From NCBI GenBank assembly GCA_023101485.1, contig LVZB01000001.1, positions 1 to 64,000 of the forward strand: a DNA stretch of 64,000 nt, in the 5' to 3' direction. The notes under the pieces were generated by a model, which saw only the letters and a list, made by a program, of their open reading frames with translations, was not told the origin of the DNA and searched no databases. Position numbers and translations under genes: made by a program. Shown piece after piece: positions 16,738-25,588 of this stretch (positions are counted from its first letter, which is position 1; each line of letters opens with the position of its first letter). This DNA comes from Pasteurellaceae bacterium Macca. GTDB lineage: Bacteria; Pseudomonadota; Gammaproteobacteria; Enterobacterales; Pasteurellaceae.

Positions 16738-17649
16738 CTAATAATCGACATAAAGGGCAGATTCCGGCTCTTTGAAGGTTACCCCACCAAAGACCATTTT
16801 TAAGCCCGATTCGTAGGTCATCAACCCTTTTTTCGCCGCACCTAATACGGTTGGGGATTGTGGAATATCCATCACCACATAGTTGGCATCTTTCACATAC
16901 GCTATCGCACGGTGTTTGCCGTCTGTGACAAGTTCACCATAGTTAGACGGCAACGGTTTAATGCTCACGGCTTTTCCGGCTGCACCGCTTAAAATCTTGG
17001 TTAAATGGTCAAGGGCGGTAGTATCCGTTAAGCTCTTATCACGAGTGAGCAAGCCAAGATAAGCATAATCCATTGCATCAATCGCAAAGGTATTTGGCGT
17101 GTCAATGCGGTAGGTTTTTTCCATCGCACGCAAGAACAGCTCTTCAAAGAATTTCACACTCTCTTCAAAGGTCATTGCTTTAATCGCTTTTTTCAAGGTC
17201 GGTTTGTACACTTCGACATTCGGGTTATTAAGCAACCCTTTTAAGCGAGTTTCTTGGGCGTGCCCTAAAAAAGCGACTTTCTGTAAGGTTTGATGAGCAT
17301 TTTGGTTCAGTGCCATCAATTTTTGCGTATCTAAAGCAAAGCCGAGTGCGGCGGCTTTGGCGAGTTCAATGTCCTGCCATTGCACCGTTTTTGCCCAAGT
17401 CACTACTGGGGTGCGTGTGTGATTAAAACTCACACCTACTTGGTCAAAGTTATTGGTGTTGTAGGTGATTAAACCGTTATCTAAATCCCCGCTAATATCA
17501 GCGCTAAAATGGAGTTTTTCATCCATTAACGGATTGCCCGAACTATCTACCGGCACAAATTGCGGGAAGGTGATTTCAGGGTATTTGGTTTGGCTGATAT
17601 TTTTACTGACTTCGGTCAGTGCCGTGCGTAGCACGTTAATATGTGGCAT
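16738..17649 (-). CDS. Major capsid protein, DUF2184 family
   Basis: A 303-residue capsid protein (HK97-like fold family). Recognisable stretches are EITFPQFVPVDSSGNPL, TVQWQDIELAKAAALGFALDTQKL, NPNVEVYKPTLKKAIK and the C-terminal GGVTFKEPESALYVDY. It forms the head shell. It is preceded by the cement protein and the DUF2213 protein, the usual order for this phage group. Intact. Confidence 0.8.
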   Translation of the reverse strand: MPHINVLRTALTEVSKNISQTKYPEITFPQFVPVDSSGNPLMDEKLHFSADISGDLDNGLITYNTNNFDQVGVSFNHTRTPVVTWAKTVQWQDIELAKAAALGFALDTQKLMALNQNAHQTLQKVAFLGHAQETRLKGLLNNPNVEVYKPTLKKAIKAMTFEESVKFFEELFLRAMEKTYRIDTPNTFAIDAMDYAYLGLLTRDKSLTDTTALDHLTKILSGAAGKAVSIKPLPSNYGELVTDGKHRAIAYVKDANYVVMDIPQSPTVLGAAKKGLMTYESGLKMVFGGVTFKEPESALYVDY

Positions 17650-17669
17650 AACGCCTCCTTAAATAAAAG

Positions 17670-18116
17670 TTATAAACGGGTAATTTCAGCGAGATTGCCA
17701 GCAATGGTGATGACGGTGTAATCGGTCGCAATGCTGTCTGCACCCACCTCTTTTTGAATCTGCCCAGCAAATTTCTCACCACTGGTTTTACACAGCACGG
17801 CGACTTTATCCCCCCGTTTCAACACAACATCTTTGACGACTTCGACCCAAATACCGTCTGCGGTGCCAATGTGCATCACATCGAGCAGTTCCTCTTGTTG
17901 CCATTCATCTTTAATCACCGAACGCACTACAACGCCTGCAACGGTGTCGGTTTTAGCCGAAAGGGCTTGCACGCCTTTTTCCGATAACGCCACAAAACGC
18001 CCTGCCATCAGCGGAGTTTGTGCAGTATTGCGATAGGCAATCGTTTTTGAATTAGCTAAGCCCCCTTTGCCAATATCACCAGCGTGGGCGATTGCGGTAT
18101 GTCTTGCATAAGCCAT
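17670..18116 (-). CDS. Capsid cement/decoration protein (Gp24-like)
   Basis: A 148-residue protein with AHAGDIGKGGLANSKTIAYRN and MAGRFVALSEKGVQAL near the start and a C-terminal DYTVITIAGNLAEITRL. It resembles structural cement proteins that sit on the capsid surface. It lies between the DUF2213 and capsid genes and overlaps the former by one base. Confidence 0.7.
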   Translation of the reverse strand: MAYARHTAIAHAGDIGKGGLANSKTIAYRNTAQTPLMAGRFVALSEKGVQALSAKTDTVAGVVVRSVIKDEWQQEELLDVMHIGTADGIWVEVVKDVVLKRGDKVAVLCKTSGEKFAGQIQKEVGADSIATDYTVITIAGNLAEITRL

Positions 18117-19150
18117 TAGTTTGCTCCTTGGTTGTAACTGTTAAAATCAAACGCTGTCGGTGTCTCTTTGCTATCCCCTAACAGCACCGCACCGAGATGT
18201 TGGTCGTTCATCTTTTTTGCTACCATTTGTGCAGTGACATAAGCGCCGTTGAGTTCGGCATCACTTAATTTCGCTGCTTCATCTTGGGCAAAAAATCCGC
18301 CCGAAACGACCGCTTGCTCTTTCTCTTGGCGAAGGACTTTGGCTTTTTCATCTCGCAGTTGTTGGTTTTCCGCTTCCAATTCGGCAATCCGTGCCGTTAA
18401 GGCTTCATCTTTCACCTTTTCTTTCTCCTTCTCTTTCGGTTGTTCTTTTGGCTTTTCAGCGGGTTTCTCCGCTTCCTTTTCCACCGCTTTATTCGGTGGA
18501 GTTTTCTCTTGGGGCGGTGTTTTTTCACTCGCTGTTTTCTCTTTTTCTTCCACTTCTTTGGCTTGTTCATCGGTCAGTTTTGTGCCGAAAACGCCTAATA
18601 AAGCATCTAAAAATTTGCGTGTTGTGGTCATTTTGGGTTTTCCTTCATCGCCTAATTTCACATTACTCCCGCAACGACCCTTAGGCACAATCGCCACGTG
18701 ATTGCCGACCATCGGCAACATTTCAAAATCGGCATCGGTAAGCGTACTTGGTTGAATATCGCAACGATAACCACAAGAAAGTTCCTCAATGCCTTTATCT
18801 TGAATTAAAGAAATCGCCTCTGCGTCATAAATCCACGCTTCACCAGCGAGCATATCGCCGTCCCGTTTGACATTGCGTACATTGCCCACAGCCAACGCTT
18901 TCCAATTATGAGCATTGACATCGTCTTCAGGATGACCAAGGGTAATCGGCACGCCTTCAAAACTCTTCACCGTGCTATCGGAAAAGAGCGATTGTTCGGT
19001 ACGAGCGACTTTTTTCACGCTGTTATCAGAAAGCCCCAGCTCTTTTCCGAGGTAATCAAATACGCCAAGCCGAGATAAAGTCGCTGGCACCACTAAATAA
19101 CCATCACGGGTAAATGACCGCTGGCTTTGGGATTTGTCGGTAAATTTCAT
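18116..19150 (-). CDS. DUF2213 head protein (protease/scaffold)
   Basis: A 344-residue protein. The N-terminal 170 residues are DUF2213 (GYLVVPATLSRLGVFDYLGKEL, TLGHPEDDVNAHNWKALAVGNV, EELSCGYRCDI), a putative prohead protease domain. Residues about 190-290 are a highly charged Lys/Glu/Pro coiled-coil region typical of scaffolds, with an acidic C-terminus. Capsid assembly in this group is thought to use such a self-cleaving scaffold. A strong terminator (19174-19196) separates it from the two accessory genes upstream. Confidence 0.8.
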   Translation of the reverse strand: MKFTDKSQSQRSFTRDGYLVVPATLSRLGVFDYLGKELGLSDNSVKKVARTEQSLFSDSTVKSFEGVPITLGHPEDDVNAHNWKALAVGNVRNVKRDGDMLAGEAWIYDAEAISLIQDKGIEELSCGYRCDIQPSTLTDADFEMLPMVGNHVAIVPKGRCGSNVKLGDEGKPKMTTTRKFLDALLGVFGTKLTDEQAKEVEEKEKTASEKTPPQEKTPPNKAVEKEAEKPAEKPKEQPKEKEKEKVKDEALTARIAELEAENQQLRDEKAKVLRQEKEQAVVSGGFFAQDEAAKLSDAELNGAYVTAQMVAKKMNDQHLGAVLLGDSKETPTAFDFNSYNQGAN

Positions 19151-19173
19151 TGTTGATCCTATTTTTCAGGCAT

Positions 19174-19196
19174 AAAAAAACCACTCCGAAGAGTGG
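19174..19196 (-). terminator. Intrinsic terminator after accessory genes
   Basis: On the minus strand CCACTC-TTCG-GAGTGG is followed by TTTTTTT. It ends transcription of the two genes at 19200-19900 before the capsid genes, as often seen behind moron genes. Confidence 0.85.
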
Positions 19197-19199
19197 TGG

Positions 19200-19553
19200 T
19201 TAAAGTGACACTTTTATCAAAGTACTAATTGCGGTTTTGATGGCTTCAAAAGATAAATCAAGACTTTTATTTTTCACCGTGGCTTTAATATTATTCCAGA
19301 CATTATCGTGACGTATCTTATCCAGTAGCTCGTGCCCTTGCCAAGTCAGCCCCGTAGCAACAAAATTGACCTCATTCATACCAGAATAATCTATCGCCTC
19401 GATCAGCCCCGCCTCTTTCATTAACTTGTAATGATAAGAAACGGTTTCAGGTAAAAAGCCCACGATGTCACTATCTTGTAGATAACATTTTGCTTCCGCT
19501 TGGGCTTCCAATTTAAACAGAATACGGCGGATTAAGTCCCAGTCTCGTTTCAT
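19200..19553 (-). CDS. DUF2513 domain protein
   Basis: A 117-residue protein starting MKRDWDLIRRILFKLE, the DUF2513 signature, followed by HYKLMKEAGLIEA and TGLTWQGHELLDKIR. This resembles a winged-helix arrangement. The ATG at 19553 overlaps the preceding stop (ATGA), so it is translationally coupled to the 116-aa gene. DUF2513 proteins are common phage and integron cargo of unknown role. The position directly downstream of the ADP-ribosyltransferase-like gene is notable. Confidence 0.8.
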   Translation of the reverse strand: MKRDWDLIRRILFKLEAQAEAKCYLQDSDIVGFLPETVSYHYKLMKEAGLIEAIDYSGMNEVNFVATGLTWQGHELLDKIRHDNVWNNIKATVKNKSLDLSFEAIKTAISTLIKVSL

Positions 19554-19900
19554 AATTTTTCTCGAACAAACCAAAGTAGCGATTTTAACCAATAACTTAT
19601 TCCTAGCTTATATTCTTCTTTTGATAAACCATCTGAGATTTTGTGATTATAAAGAAAAGTAAGCCAAGATTTTGCTTCTTTTGCGGTATTGATTTCAAAT
19701 AAAGGATTGCCGAAATACTTATTTATTCGCATCTTTAAGCCTATTTCGTCAAAAACATCTTGTCCTTTTATTAAGTAATAATACCAAACAATAATACGAT
19801 CACGTTTTGTTTCAATATTAAAACATTCGTGCTCTTCATCACTAATCAAAGGAATTTCTTTTTTATCGCTAATAAAAAAAGAGAGCGTTTTTTTTAACAT
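19550..19900 (-). CDS. Unknown protein downstream of the ADP-ribosyltransferase-tailed head protein
   Basis: A 116-residue protein, AT-rich relative to its neighbours, with many aromatic residues (RIIVWYYYLIKGQDVFDEIG, YWLKSLLWFVREKL). I do not recognise a family. Its start overlaps the stop of the upstream head protein gene by one base (TAATG), so the two are almost certainly co-translated. An immunity or antitoxin role against the transferase domain is possible but is inference from position only. Confidence 0.55.
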   Translation of the reverse strand: MLKKTLSFFISDKKEIPLISDEEHECFNIETKRDRIIVWYYYLIKGQDVFDEIGLKMRINKYFGNPLFEINTAKEAKSWLTFLYNHKISDGLSKEEYKLGISYWLKSLLWFVREKL

Positions 19901-21372
19901 TATTCAAAAATCTCTGTTAAATAAATCATCGTCGTTTTAAAGAGTAAACCTTTCACTTCTACATTTTTAATCTTGAACTTTTTACCTGTTGGATATAATA
20001 CTTCTTTCTCTCCTTTGGACAAAGAAATACGTTCAATTTGTTTTCCACTTTTGCCTGTAATGATAAACTTTACATTGCCTTTATGATTTAAAGGTTCTTC
20101 AAGCTGTGTTGTACTAATAAACGCTGGCTCAACAACATTTTCACCTTTTACATAACGTGCAATCTCTTTCTTGCTCAGTTTTGTTCTACGATAACTTGTA
20201 CCTTCATAGTTTGGCATTTTTCTTAATGCAGATTCAAGCTGATTAACATATTTCCGTTGAAGTGGCGACAGTTTATTTTTTAGCAATGCTTGGTTAATTT
20301 TTTCATAAACGCCGCCAGTATAAGCAACAATAGATAATGCTTCCGCTTTAGTTAGCCCGTATAGCTTGATTGCCTTGCTTATTGGAGCTTGTTTTAAATG
20401 CTCAAGATTATATTCAACAGCTTTTTCATTTGTTAAAGTAATAAATTCCGCTTGCGTCATTGGATTTTGAATAACTTCGGTTTTCTCTTTCTTTTTAGCC
20501 TGCCTTTGTTGTTCAAGATCTTGATTTTTCGCTTTAACGTCCTCCACCTTACCAAAAAACGGCAACGCCACACATCGACAGTTGATCTCGTGGGTTGGAT
20601 GCCCCGTTTCGGGCGGGTCGTTCCACGCAAACACTTTACCTTCGTTAGCTTGATGGCTTTCTCGCACCCGTTCATCATTAGAAGTGCTCCAAGTGTAGTG
20701 GGTAATCCCCATTTGCTCTTGGCGTGCTTGGGTCATAGAACCGTGAAATTTTGCACTTTGATCTCGGGCAATGAGCACTGCCCGCTTTTCCGATATGCTA
20801 CCAATTTTCTTGATTTCTGCCGTTAATGCACTTAATGAACCGCCCGATAACGCATTGCGAGAAACCGCATCATTGATTTTGTTTAAATAATCGGTATGGA
20901 GATTTTTAATCAGCGAGACATTGTACAAGCGGGCATAATTGAGCTTTTCTTCCACACTGCTATTGGAGGCGAGATAACTTTTCACATCTATCCCGATAGC
21001 CTGTTTGATTTGCGTTGAAAACTCCGTGTCGTGTTGCGCTTTTCCCCTTGCGACAAAACCTTGTGCAATGCGTTCAGCCATCTCTTCCACTTTGCGTTTT
21101 TGTAAATGTTCAATCGCTTTTAAAAGCACTTGCCGTGTGCGATCAATATCGTCTTGTTGGCTATCGGCAAAAAGTGTTGGCGAAAAAAAAGTGTGCTTAT
21201 TTTTCAGCACACTTTCAATCACCGCTTGGTTTTCGTTGAGCAATCCCCGCAATTCGCCTAAGTACCACCGCTCTGTTCGAATACTCTGTTTAAGGGGCTT
21301 ATATTTCCGCACCTTGATTTTCGGGTTGTTTCTCAAAATCTCGGGCAGATTCATCAACGGCGGTTGGGTCAT
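19900..21372 (-). CDS. Minor head protein (SPP1 gp7/Mu F-like) fused to an ADP-ribosyltransferase-like domain
   Basis: A 490-residue protein. Residues about 130-275 are the gp7/Mu F head morphogenesis domain (YNVSLIKNLHTDYLNKI, SGGSLSALTAEI, ARDQSAKFHG, GKVFAWNDPPETGHPTHEINCRC). Residues about 300-490 carry the three ADP-ribosyltransferase landmarks in order: YRR (394-396), FISTT (418-422) and GEKEVLYP (454-461) with the E-x-E pair. Such a protein would be packaged in the head and could enter the cell with DNA, like T4 Alt. It overlaps the portal gene end by 74 bases unless the Met at codon 7 is used. Confidence 0.8.
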   Translation of the reverse strand: MTQPPLMNLPEILRNNPKIKVRKYKPLKQSIRTERWYLGELRGLLNENQAVIESVLKNKHTFFSPTLFADSQQDDIDRTRQVLLKAIEHLQKRKVEEMAERIAQGFVARGKAQHDTEFSTQIKQAIGIDVKSYLASNSSVEEKLNYARLYNVSLIKNLHTDYLNKINDAVSRNALSGGSLSALTAEIKKIGSISEKRAVLIARDQSAKFHGSMTQARQEQMGITHYTWSTSNDERVRESHQANEGKVFAWNDPPETGHPTHEINCRCVALPFFGKVEDVKAKNQDLEQQRQAKKKEKTEVIQNPMTQAEFITLTNEKAVEYNLEHLKQAPISKAIKLYGLTKAEALSIVAYTGGVYEKINQALLKNKLSPLQRKYVNQLESALRKMPNYEGTSYRRTKLSKKEIARYVKGENVVEPAFISTTQLEEPLNHKGNVKFIITGKSGKQIERISLSKGEKEVLYPTGKKFKIKNVEVKGLLFKTTMIYLTEIFE

Positions 21373-22639
21373 ATTGTTGCTCCAAAAGGGCTAAATCTTC
21401 AGCCGAAATATTGGCAAATAAGCCACTCTCTTTCAGTTCGTTAGCGGCTTGGATTTCCGTTACAATACCGTGTTGAATCAAGCCATTGACCGCTTGTGAA
21501 AAGGTATTGAGCATATTCACTTGTTGCTCTTGGGTGAGCTCTTTAAGTGGGGTGAATTCAAACCACCAATCTTCTGGCAAGCCACCAAAAAGTTGGTTAC
21601 ATAAGAGTGGATCAAGCCGTTCAAATACAGGACGCAATCGGGCTTCTTGCAAGCGGTGAATGCTTTCGTGGTAGTTTTGAATATCTTCATCCCCACTGGC
21701 TAATCCACTGACCGACTGCCCGAACAAAATTGTTACGGGTATATCCGCCGCCCCAGCAACCGCATTGCGAAATTCGGTGAGTAAATCTTTCAAGCCACCA
21801 AAGGCAAGCTCTTTTTGCTCATATTCGTTTTCGGTATCCAGCACTAAGCTGTTGGTACTGGATTTAATCAACTGTACGGCTTGAATCACCCGAGCCACAT
21901 CATTTTCCATCCCCGAGGCGATTTTTTCGGATAAGCCCGCAATGCGAAATACATCGACCTTGCTTTCAAAAATCAAATCGCCAATATTTTTACTTGCCCC
22001 GTCAAAGCGTTTTAAAGTTTCAATCACCGGGGATAAATCAGATACGCCCCAAATTTCTTGACTTGAAAGGGGGGCATTATGGGCGTTGAGTATCATTAAA
22101 CGGGAATGATGTACTTCAACTACATTGACTTCATTGGCAATGGTATAAACATTGTATTTGCCGTAGTTATCCGAGAGGACATCTCGCTCTTTCTCACCTT
22201 GTGGGTTGATTTTCTCTTTGGGCAAAATGACCAGTTTCTGTATTCGCTCTGTAGCCATCAGGGGCGTATTTAAACTCGGCTTATCGGTAATAATCAGCAC
22301 CCCTACCGAACCATAAAGGCTTGCCCATTGCAACGCTTCACACAAGGTTTCACGCAGTTTTAAGCGACGTTCTAAGCGGGTGAATTGGTCAAGCTGTTCA
22401 GCATCGAGTTCATTCGCATAAACTTCTCGCCAACGGCGGGTCATATCTTCTGCTCGCTTAATGCAGATTTTTTTCGCAATCCAGTTTTCACTCCACAAGG
22501 CTTCTAATTCTGTCTGAGAAATCGGCTGACTTGAACCATACTGCAACCCCTGTTGCTTCGCCCCTAAGTTCAAGGCAAGGGATTGAATGCCGTCATTCAA
22601 CCGAGTGGCTTGATATTTTTTTGCTTTTTTTCTGCTCAT
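21299..22639 (-). CDS. Portal protein, DUF1073 (Phage_portal_3) family
   Basis: A 446-residue portal. Landmarks are ENWIAKKICIKRAEDMTRRWREV, LYGSVGVLIITDKPSLNTP, the DNYGKYNVY region and VPVTILFGQSVSGLASGDEDIQNYHESI. The portal is the dodecameric DNA channel at the capsid vertex. The start at 22639 (MSRKKAKK) is chosen over a longer one because that one would extend far into the terminase gene. It follows the large terminase gene directly. Confidence 0.8.
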   Translation of the reverse strand: MSRKKAKKYQATRLNDGIQSLALNLGAKQQGLQYGSSQPISQTELEALWSENWIAKKICIKRAEDMTRRWREVYANELDAEQLDQFTRLERRLKLRETLCEALQWASLYGSVGVLIITDKPSLNTPLMATERIQKLVILPKEKINPQGEKERDVLSDNYGKYNVYTIANEVNVVEVHHSRLMILNAHNAPLSSQEIWGVSDLSPVIETLKRFDGASKNIGDLIFESKVDVFRIAGLSEKIASGMENDVARVIQAVQLIKSSTNSLVLDTENEYEQKELAFGGLKDLLTEFRNAVAGAADIPVTILFGQSVSGLASGDEDIQNYHESIHRLQEARLRPVFERLDPLLCNQLFGGLPEDWWFEFTPLKELTQEQQVNMLNTFSQAVNGLIQHGIVTEIQAANELKESGLFANISAEDLALLEQQYDPTAVDESARDFEKQPENQGAEI

Positions 22640-22640
22640 C

Positions 22641-23972
22641 TTATAAATCCAGTAGTGATTTTGGTTTGATTGGTGCAAAACACATAATCAACGCATCAGC
22701 CAAGTTAGGCGAAGGAATGCCCCGCTTTTTCATTTCAGCTTTGCTTTCCACTTTCACTCGCCCGTTATTATCATAAGCGACACGGGGGCGTGAGAGTTCT
22801 GCCTTCAAGTATTCCAATTCAGCAATCTCAGCCGAAAGGCTAATTAATTTATCCGTTGCAAATTTATCGCCAAATTTGACCGCTCGATAGGTGTTATAAA
22901 AACGGTCTCTGACCGCCCACCACGCTTGCGCTTTAATGTTGGCAAACATATCGGCATTTTTCTTGCTTAAACTGTACTCTGCCTCAGGTCGAAACACCGC
23001 ACCGCCTGCATTAAAACCTTCTGCACGCAAACGGCTATTAAGAATACGGCGATAATGAGCTTTTACGCCTGCTCCCACACCGATAGAGTCATAAACAATC
23101 TCATCCGCTTGCCAGCTAATCGCATGAGTATGGGTTCTATCAGCACTCTCAATCACATCGCCGCCTTTCCAGCTTATGCAGTCCAAGACGATTGAGCCGT
23201 GAGCTAAACAATTGGCGTTAGCATCTGCCCCTTCATCGGCGACATCAAACCCCACGACTTTCCGACCGCTTGCAGTGAAATTCAGTTTTAAATGGGCATT
23301 GACCGCCGTTTCAATCCATAACGGCTTAATCACCGCTTGGTCGCTGTCAGCAACAGGTTCACCCAACCAAATATGGCGATAAAGCTCGTAATCTCTCTCC
23401 TTGCACTCTTCCATTTCAAGGCGAAGTGTTTCGGGAAAATAAGGATTTTGGTCGTAATTGACTTTCAGTAAGATACAATCTGTCGGCGGATTAACCACAA
23501 ACCGTTGATAGGTGTCATCTAAAATATTCTTTGGATTGAACGTAACCCAAATTTCAGAGCTTTCTTTACGAATCGTCGGAATTAAAATATCCCAACTCTC
23601 TTTCGACACATTCTCTCCTTCCTCTACCCAGCAAATATCAACACCTTCAAGGGATTTGATTTTGGTCGGGTTATTCTTAATGCCGTAAAAAAGAAACGTT
23701 GCACCTGTGCGTAAATGGTAGATTTTGTTTTTTTGGACATCAAATTCTGCTTGGTAACCGTTTCGCTCAATCGTATCAGCTAAAAGCTGAATAACGGAGT
23801 CGCTAATCGAGTTTTGTAATTCCCTTGCACACAAAAAACGGGCATCCATTCGCCGAGCAATCTCAATCAACAAACGGGCCACTGTCCACGATTTCCCGCT
23901 TCCCCGACCACCATAGGAAATTTTATAGCGATGCGATTCGGTAAATGGACGGAAAATAGGGTTAATGCTCAC
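22641..23972 (-). CDS. Terminase large subunit (PBSX-type ATPase/nuclease)
   Basis: A 443-residue packaging motor. The Walker A is [16 protein letters not shown] (about residues 20-35), and Walker B is [11 protein letters not shown] (about 130-140). The nuclease domain includes [14 protein letters not shown] and later acidic residues. It cuts and translocates genomic DNA into the prohead. The start overlaps the end of the small subunit gene by 11 bases. Confidence 0.9.
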   Translation of the reverse strand: MSINPIFRPFTESHRYKISYGGRGSGKSWTVARLLIEIARRMDARFLCARELQNSISDSVIQLLADTIERNGYQAEFDVQKNKIYHLRTGATFLFYGIKNNPTKIKSLEGVDICWVEEGENVSKESWDILIPTIRKESSEIWVTFNPKNILDDTYQRFVVNPPTDCILLKVNYDQNPYFPETLRLEMEECKERDYELYRHIWLGEPVADSDQAVIKPLWIETAVNAHLKLNFTASGRKVVGFDVADEGADANANCLAHGSIVLDCISWKGGDVIESADRTHTHAISWQADEIVYDSIGVGAGVKAHYRRILNSRLRAEGFNAGGAVFRPEAEYSLSKKNADMFANIKAQAWWAVRDRFYNTYRAVKFGDKFATDKLISLSAEIAELEYLKAELSRPRVAYDNNGRVKVESKAEMKKRGIPSPNLADALIMCFAPIKPKSLLDL

Positions 23973-24462
23973 TGAACAATTCCTTTAAACTCGGTAATAT
24001 CGGCTGTTCTGCGGAGGTAATATCTACCCGATCTTTAAACATACCCAAATGTTTACCCAGTAATTCAAGGGCTTTATTGGCAGCCGATGGCTCAAACTTA
24101 AAGCACGCAATATCATTTCCCACCATTTCACCATCAGGCGTTTTAGCGGGTATGGTTTCTATCGTACTTTCTTCCCCCATTGAGATCGCAATGTTTTTCA
24201 ACAACTTCTGAATCACAAAATCTTGCGACACTTCAACACGTGCTGACCGCTTGTTCTGAGCTTCTGAAATGGCTTGTTGGATTTCAACATTCTTCAACAA
24301 TCTTTGACCTTGGGAATAAGCTGTTTCTTTTTTATATCCCGTTCTAATCGCCGCTTGTGTGGCATTCAAATCAATCAGATACTCTTCAACAAATCGCTTT
24401 TGTTTATCGGTTAATTTCCCACGCCCAGACGTGGATTTAACCCCGTCTTTCTTTTTTGGCAT
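23962..24462 (-). CDS. Terminase small subunit
   Basis: A 166-residue protein with [28 protein letters not shown] and [18 protein letters not shown], the DNA-binding helices of the Terminase_2 family. It recognises the packaging site and recruits the large subunit. The ATG at 24462 is preferred because AAGGAA precedes it. A terminator lies directly upstream, so the packaging genes must be read from antiterminated transcription or from a local promoter I cannot identify. Confidence 0.9.
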   Translation of the reverse strand: MPKKKDGVKSTSGRGKLTDKQKRFVEEYLIDLNATQAAIRTGYKKETAYSQGQRLLKNVEIQQAISEAQNKRSARVEVSQDFVIQKLLKNIAISMGEESTIETIPAKTPDGEMVGNDIACFKFEPSAANKALELLGKHLGMFKDRVDITSAEQPILPSLKELFSEH

Positions 24463-24484
24463 GGTTAATTCCTTAAATAAAAAA

Positions 24485-24508
24485 AACCGCACTTTTTAGG
24501 GTGCGGTT
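24485..24508 (-). terminator. Terminator upstream of the terminase genes, with a Hin-type uptake motif
   Basis: AACCGCAC / GTGCGGTT flank an 8-base loop, and a run of T follows on the minus strand. The minus strand reads AAGTGCGGT, the core of the Haemophilus-type uptake sequence, while most other uptake-like sequences in this window are the ACAAGCGGTC type. Confidence 0.7.
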
Positions 24509-24577
24509 CGTTAAAAATGCTTGTTTACAATGTAATGTTAACTTACAATATCTATATCAAGTGAGGGACTTGATACA

Positions 24578-24727
24578 AGAAACCCCAGCTTGTAGAAACT
24601 GGGGCAAAATCGGAGCAGATAAGATGATGTTACTCTCAAAAATCATCATTATCTTAGTTCTTGTATTAGTAAGCGTGCCAGCTTACTAGGGACTAACCAA
24701 GGGGGAGTTACCGCTCCCCTGAGGTCT
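24578..24727 (-). ncRNA. Sib-like antisense RNA (antitoxin of an Ibs-like toxin), copy 1
   Basis: A minus-strand promoter, TTGATT (24762-24757), 17 bp, TAGTAT (24739-24734), would start an RNA near 24727. The RNA contains the GGGGAG / CTCCCC hairpin and CTAGTAAGCTGGC, resembling the E. coli Sib (QUAD) RNAs. It then runs antisense across the whole Ibs-like frame and ends at the CCCCAG / CTGGGG hairpin (24604-24583) with a T-rich tail. Length about 150 nt, as for Sib RNAs. Boundaries are inferred. Confidence 0.65.
24624..24689 (+). CDS. Ibs-like hydrophobic toxin peptide, copy 1 (21 aa)
   Basis: A 21-residue hydrophobic peptide, MMLLSKIIII then LVLVLVSVPAY. It begins with MM, has an Ile/Leu/Val membrane span and ends in PAY, matching E. 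coli Ibs toxins (IbsC ends SFSAY). GGAG at 24612-24615 supports the start. A plus promoter TTGTTT (24521), 17 bp, TACAAT (24544-24549) and two 5' hairpins precede it. Ibs toxins depolarise the membrane and are silenced by an antisense Sib RNA, here the minus-strand transcript 24727-24578. Confidence 0.7.
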   Translation: MMLLSKIIIILVLVLVSVPAY

Positions 24728-24771
24728 CCAAATATACTAAGTAACCTTTCAACAAAAATCAAGATATTTCT

Positions 24772-24954
24772 ATGGTAATGACACGTACCCAAATCAACGC
24801 CAAAAGCGAAAATAAGCGAGGGATTAAGGTTAAAGGCTTTAAACTCCACATTGACGACATCGCACGCATAGAACAACTAGCTGAACGCTTAGGACTTTCA
24901 CAAGGGAAAACGATTATGAAAGCAATCAGTTTATTAGAACAGCAGTCTGCATAA
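24772..24954 (+). CDS. Ribbon-helix-helix-like small protein, copy 1
   Basis: A 60-residue basic protein (TRTQINAKSENKRGIKVKGFKLHIDDIARIEQLAERLG) with a short beta-like start and two helices, resembling a ribbon-helix-helix DNA-binding protein. It is clearly a paralogue of the protein at 47058-47240. Both lie beside an Ibs-like peptide gene, in the same orientation and about 85 bases downstream, which suggests a joint function. The ribosome site is weak. Role unknown. Confidence 0.7.
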   Translation: MVMTRTQINAKSENKRGIKVKGFKLHIDDIARIEQLAERLGLSQGKTIMKAISLLEQQSA

Positions 24955-25044
24955 ATCACTTGGCTTTGCCCTTAATAAGAACAAAGCAAAATAATCTTAA
25001 AAGGGGCAGTATTCAACACGCCCCCTATCAAATGGCATCACTCT

Positions 25045-25308
25045 TCATTGATGCGATTTAAACCCCGCCTTGGCTTGTGCTTGCCACTCTCGAATACTAT
25101 CGACTTGACCGGCACATAGGTCTCGCTCTCCGATGACCACAATAAGATACTCCACCGCATCACCGTAAGTTGTGCCATCAAATTCCGTTCGCTCACACGC
25201 GGTTAAATAAGCCTGTGGTGGGAATAAGTATTCCGTTTTCGTCATCACCTTATTTGTGCAACCGCTTAATACTATCCCGCACAGAATCAGGCAAAGCAGT
25301 AACACCAC
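25045..25308 (-). CDS. Rz1-like outer-membrane spanin lipoprotein
   Basis: About 87 residues from a GTG at 25308. A short hydrophobic signal (VLLLCLILCGIVLSGC) ends in a lipobox LSGC, the mark of an Rz1 lipoprotein. The rest is Tyr/Asp/Glu-rich rather than Pro-rich. It begins inside the Rz gene in another frame and continues about 200 bases beyond it, the partly nested form of a two-component spanin. Spanins fuse inner and outer membranes at the last step of lysis. Start codon uncertain. Confidence 0.75.
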   Translation of the reverse strand: MVLLLCLILCGIVLSGCTNKVMTKTEYLFPPQAYLTACERTEFDGTTYGDAVEYLIVVIGERDLCAGQVDSIREWQAQAKAGFKSHQ

Positions 25309-25588
25309 ACGGCTCTTTAACCAATACCGTCTTAATCTGTTCACGTTTATTCTCCGTCTGCTTACGCAAGGTCGTAGCAAACTTTCGCTGATTTTCGACC
25401 GCTTGTTGCTCTACCTTTAATGCCTGTTGCAACTCGCTATTGGCTTGCTGTTGCGCTGCAATGGTTTGAGCTTGGGCGTGATTATCGGCTTTTAAGCTAT
25501 CTATCACACTGGACTGATACCAACTCCAACCGCCTAAGCTCAAAATCAATAATAGGAGCAAGAAACGAAGGTTGCTCCAATACATCAT
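25250..25588 (-). CDS. Rz-like inner-membrane spanin
   Basis: A 112-residue protein with an N-terminal membrane anchor (LRFLLLLLILSLGGWSWYQ) and a Gln/Ala-rich coiled coil (SLKADNHAQAQTIAAQQQANSELQQALKVEQQ), the shape of Rz. It partners the overlapping Rz1-like lipoprotein. Its start overlaps the end of the endolysin gene by 4 bases, giving the classical order holin, endolysin, Rz/Rz1. Confidence 0.8.
   Translation of the reverse strand: MMYWSNLRFLLLLLILSLGGWSWYQSSVIDSLKADNHAQAQTIAAQQQANSELQQALKVEQQAVENQRKFATTLRKQTENKREQIKTVLVKEPCGVTALPDSVRDSIKRLHK

Noticed and set aside
18249-18701. 150-codon plus-strand frame opposite the DUF2213 gene (Ser/Phe-rich)
   Set aside because: It mirrors the Lys/Glu/Pro-rich scaffold codons on the other strand, giving low-complexity Ser/Phe/Leu; it has no ribosome site and lies against the operon.
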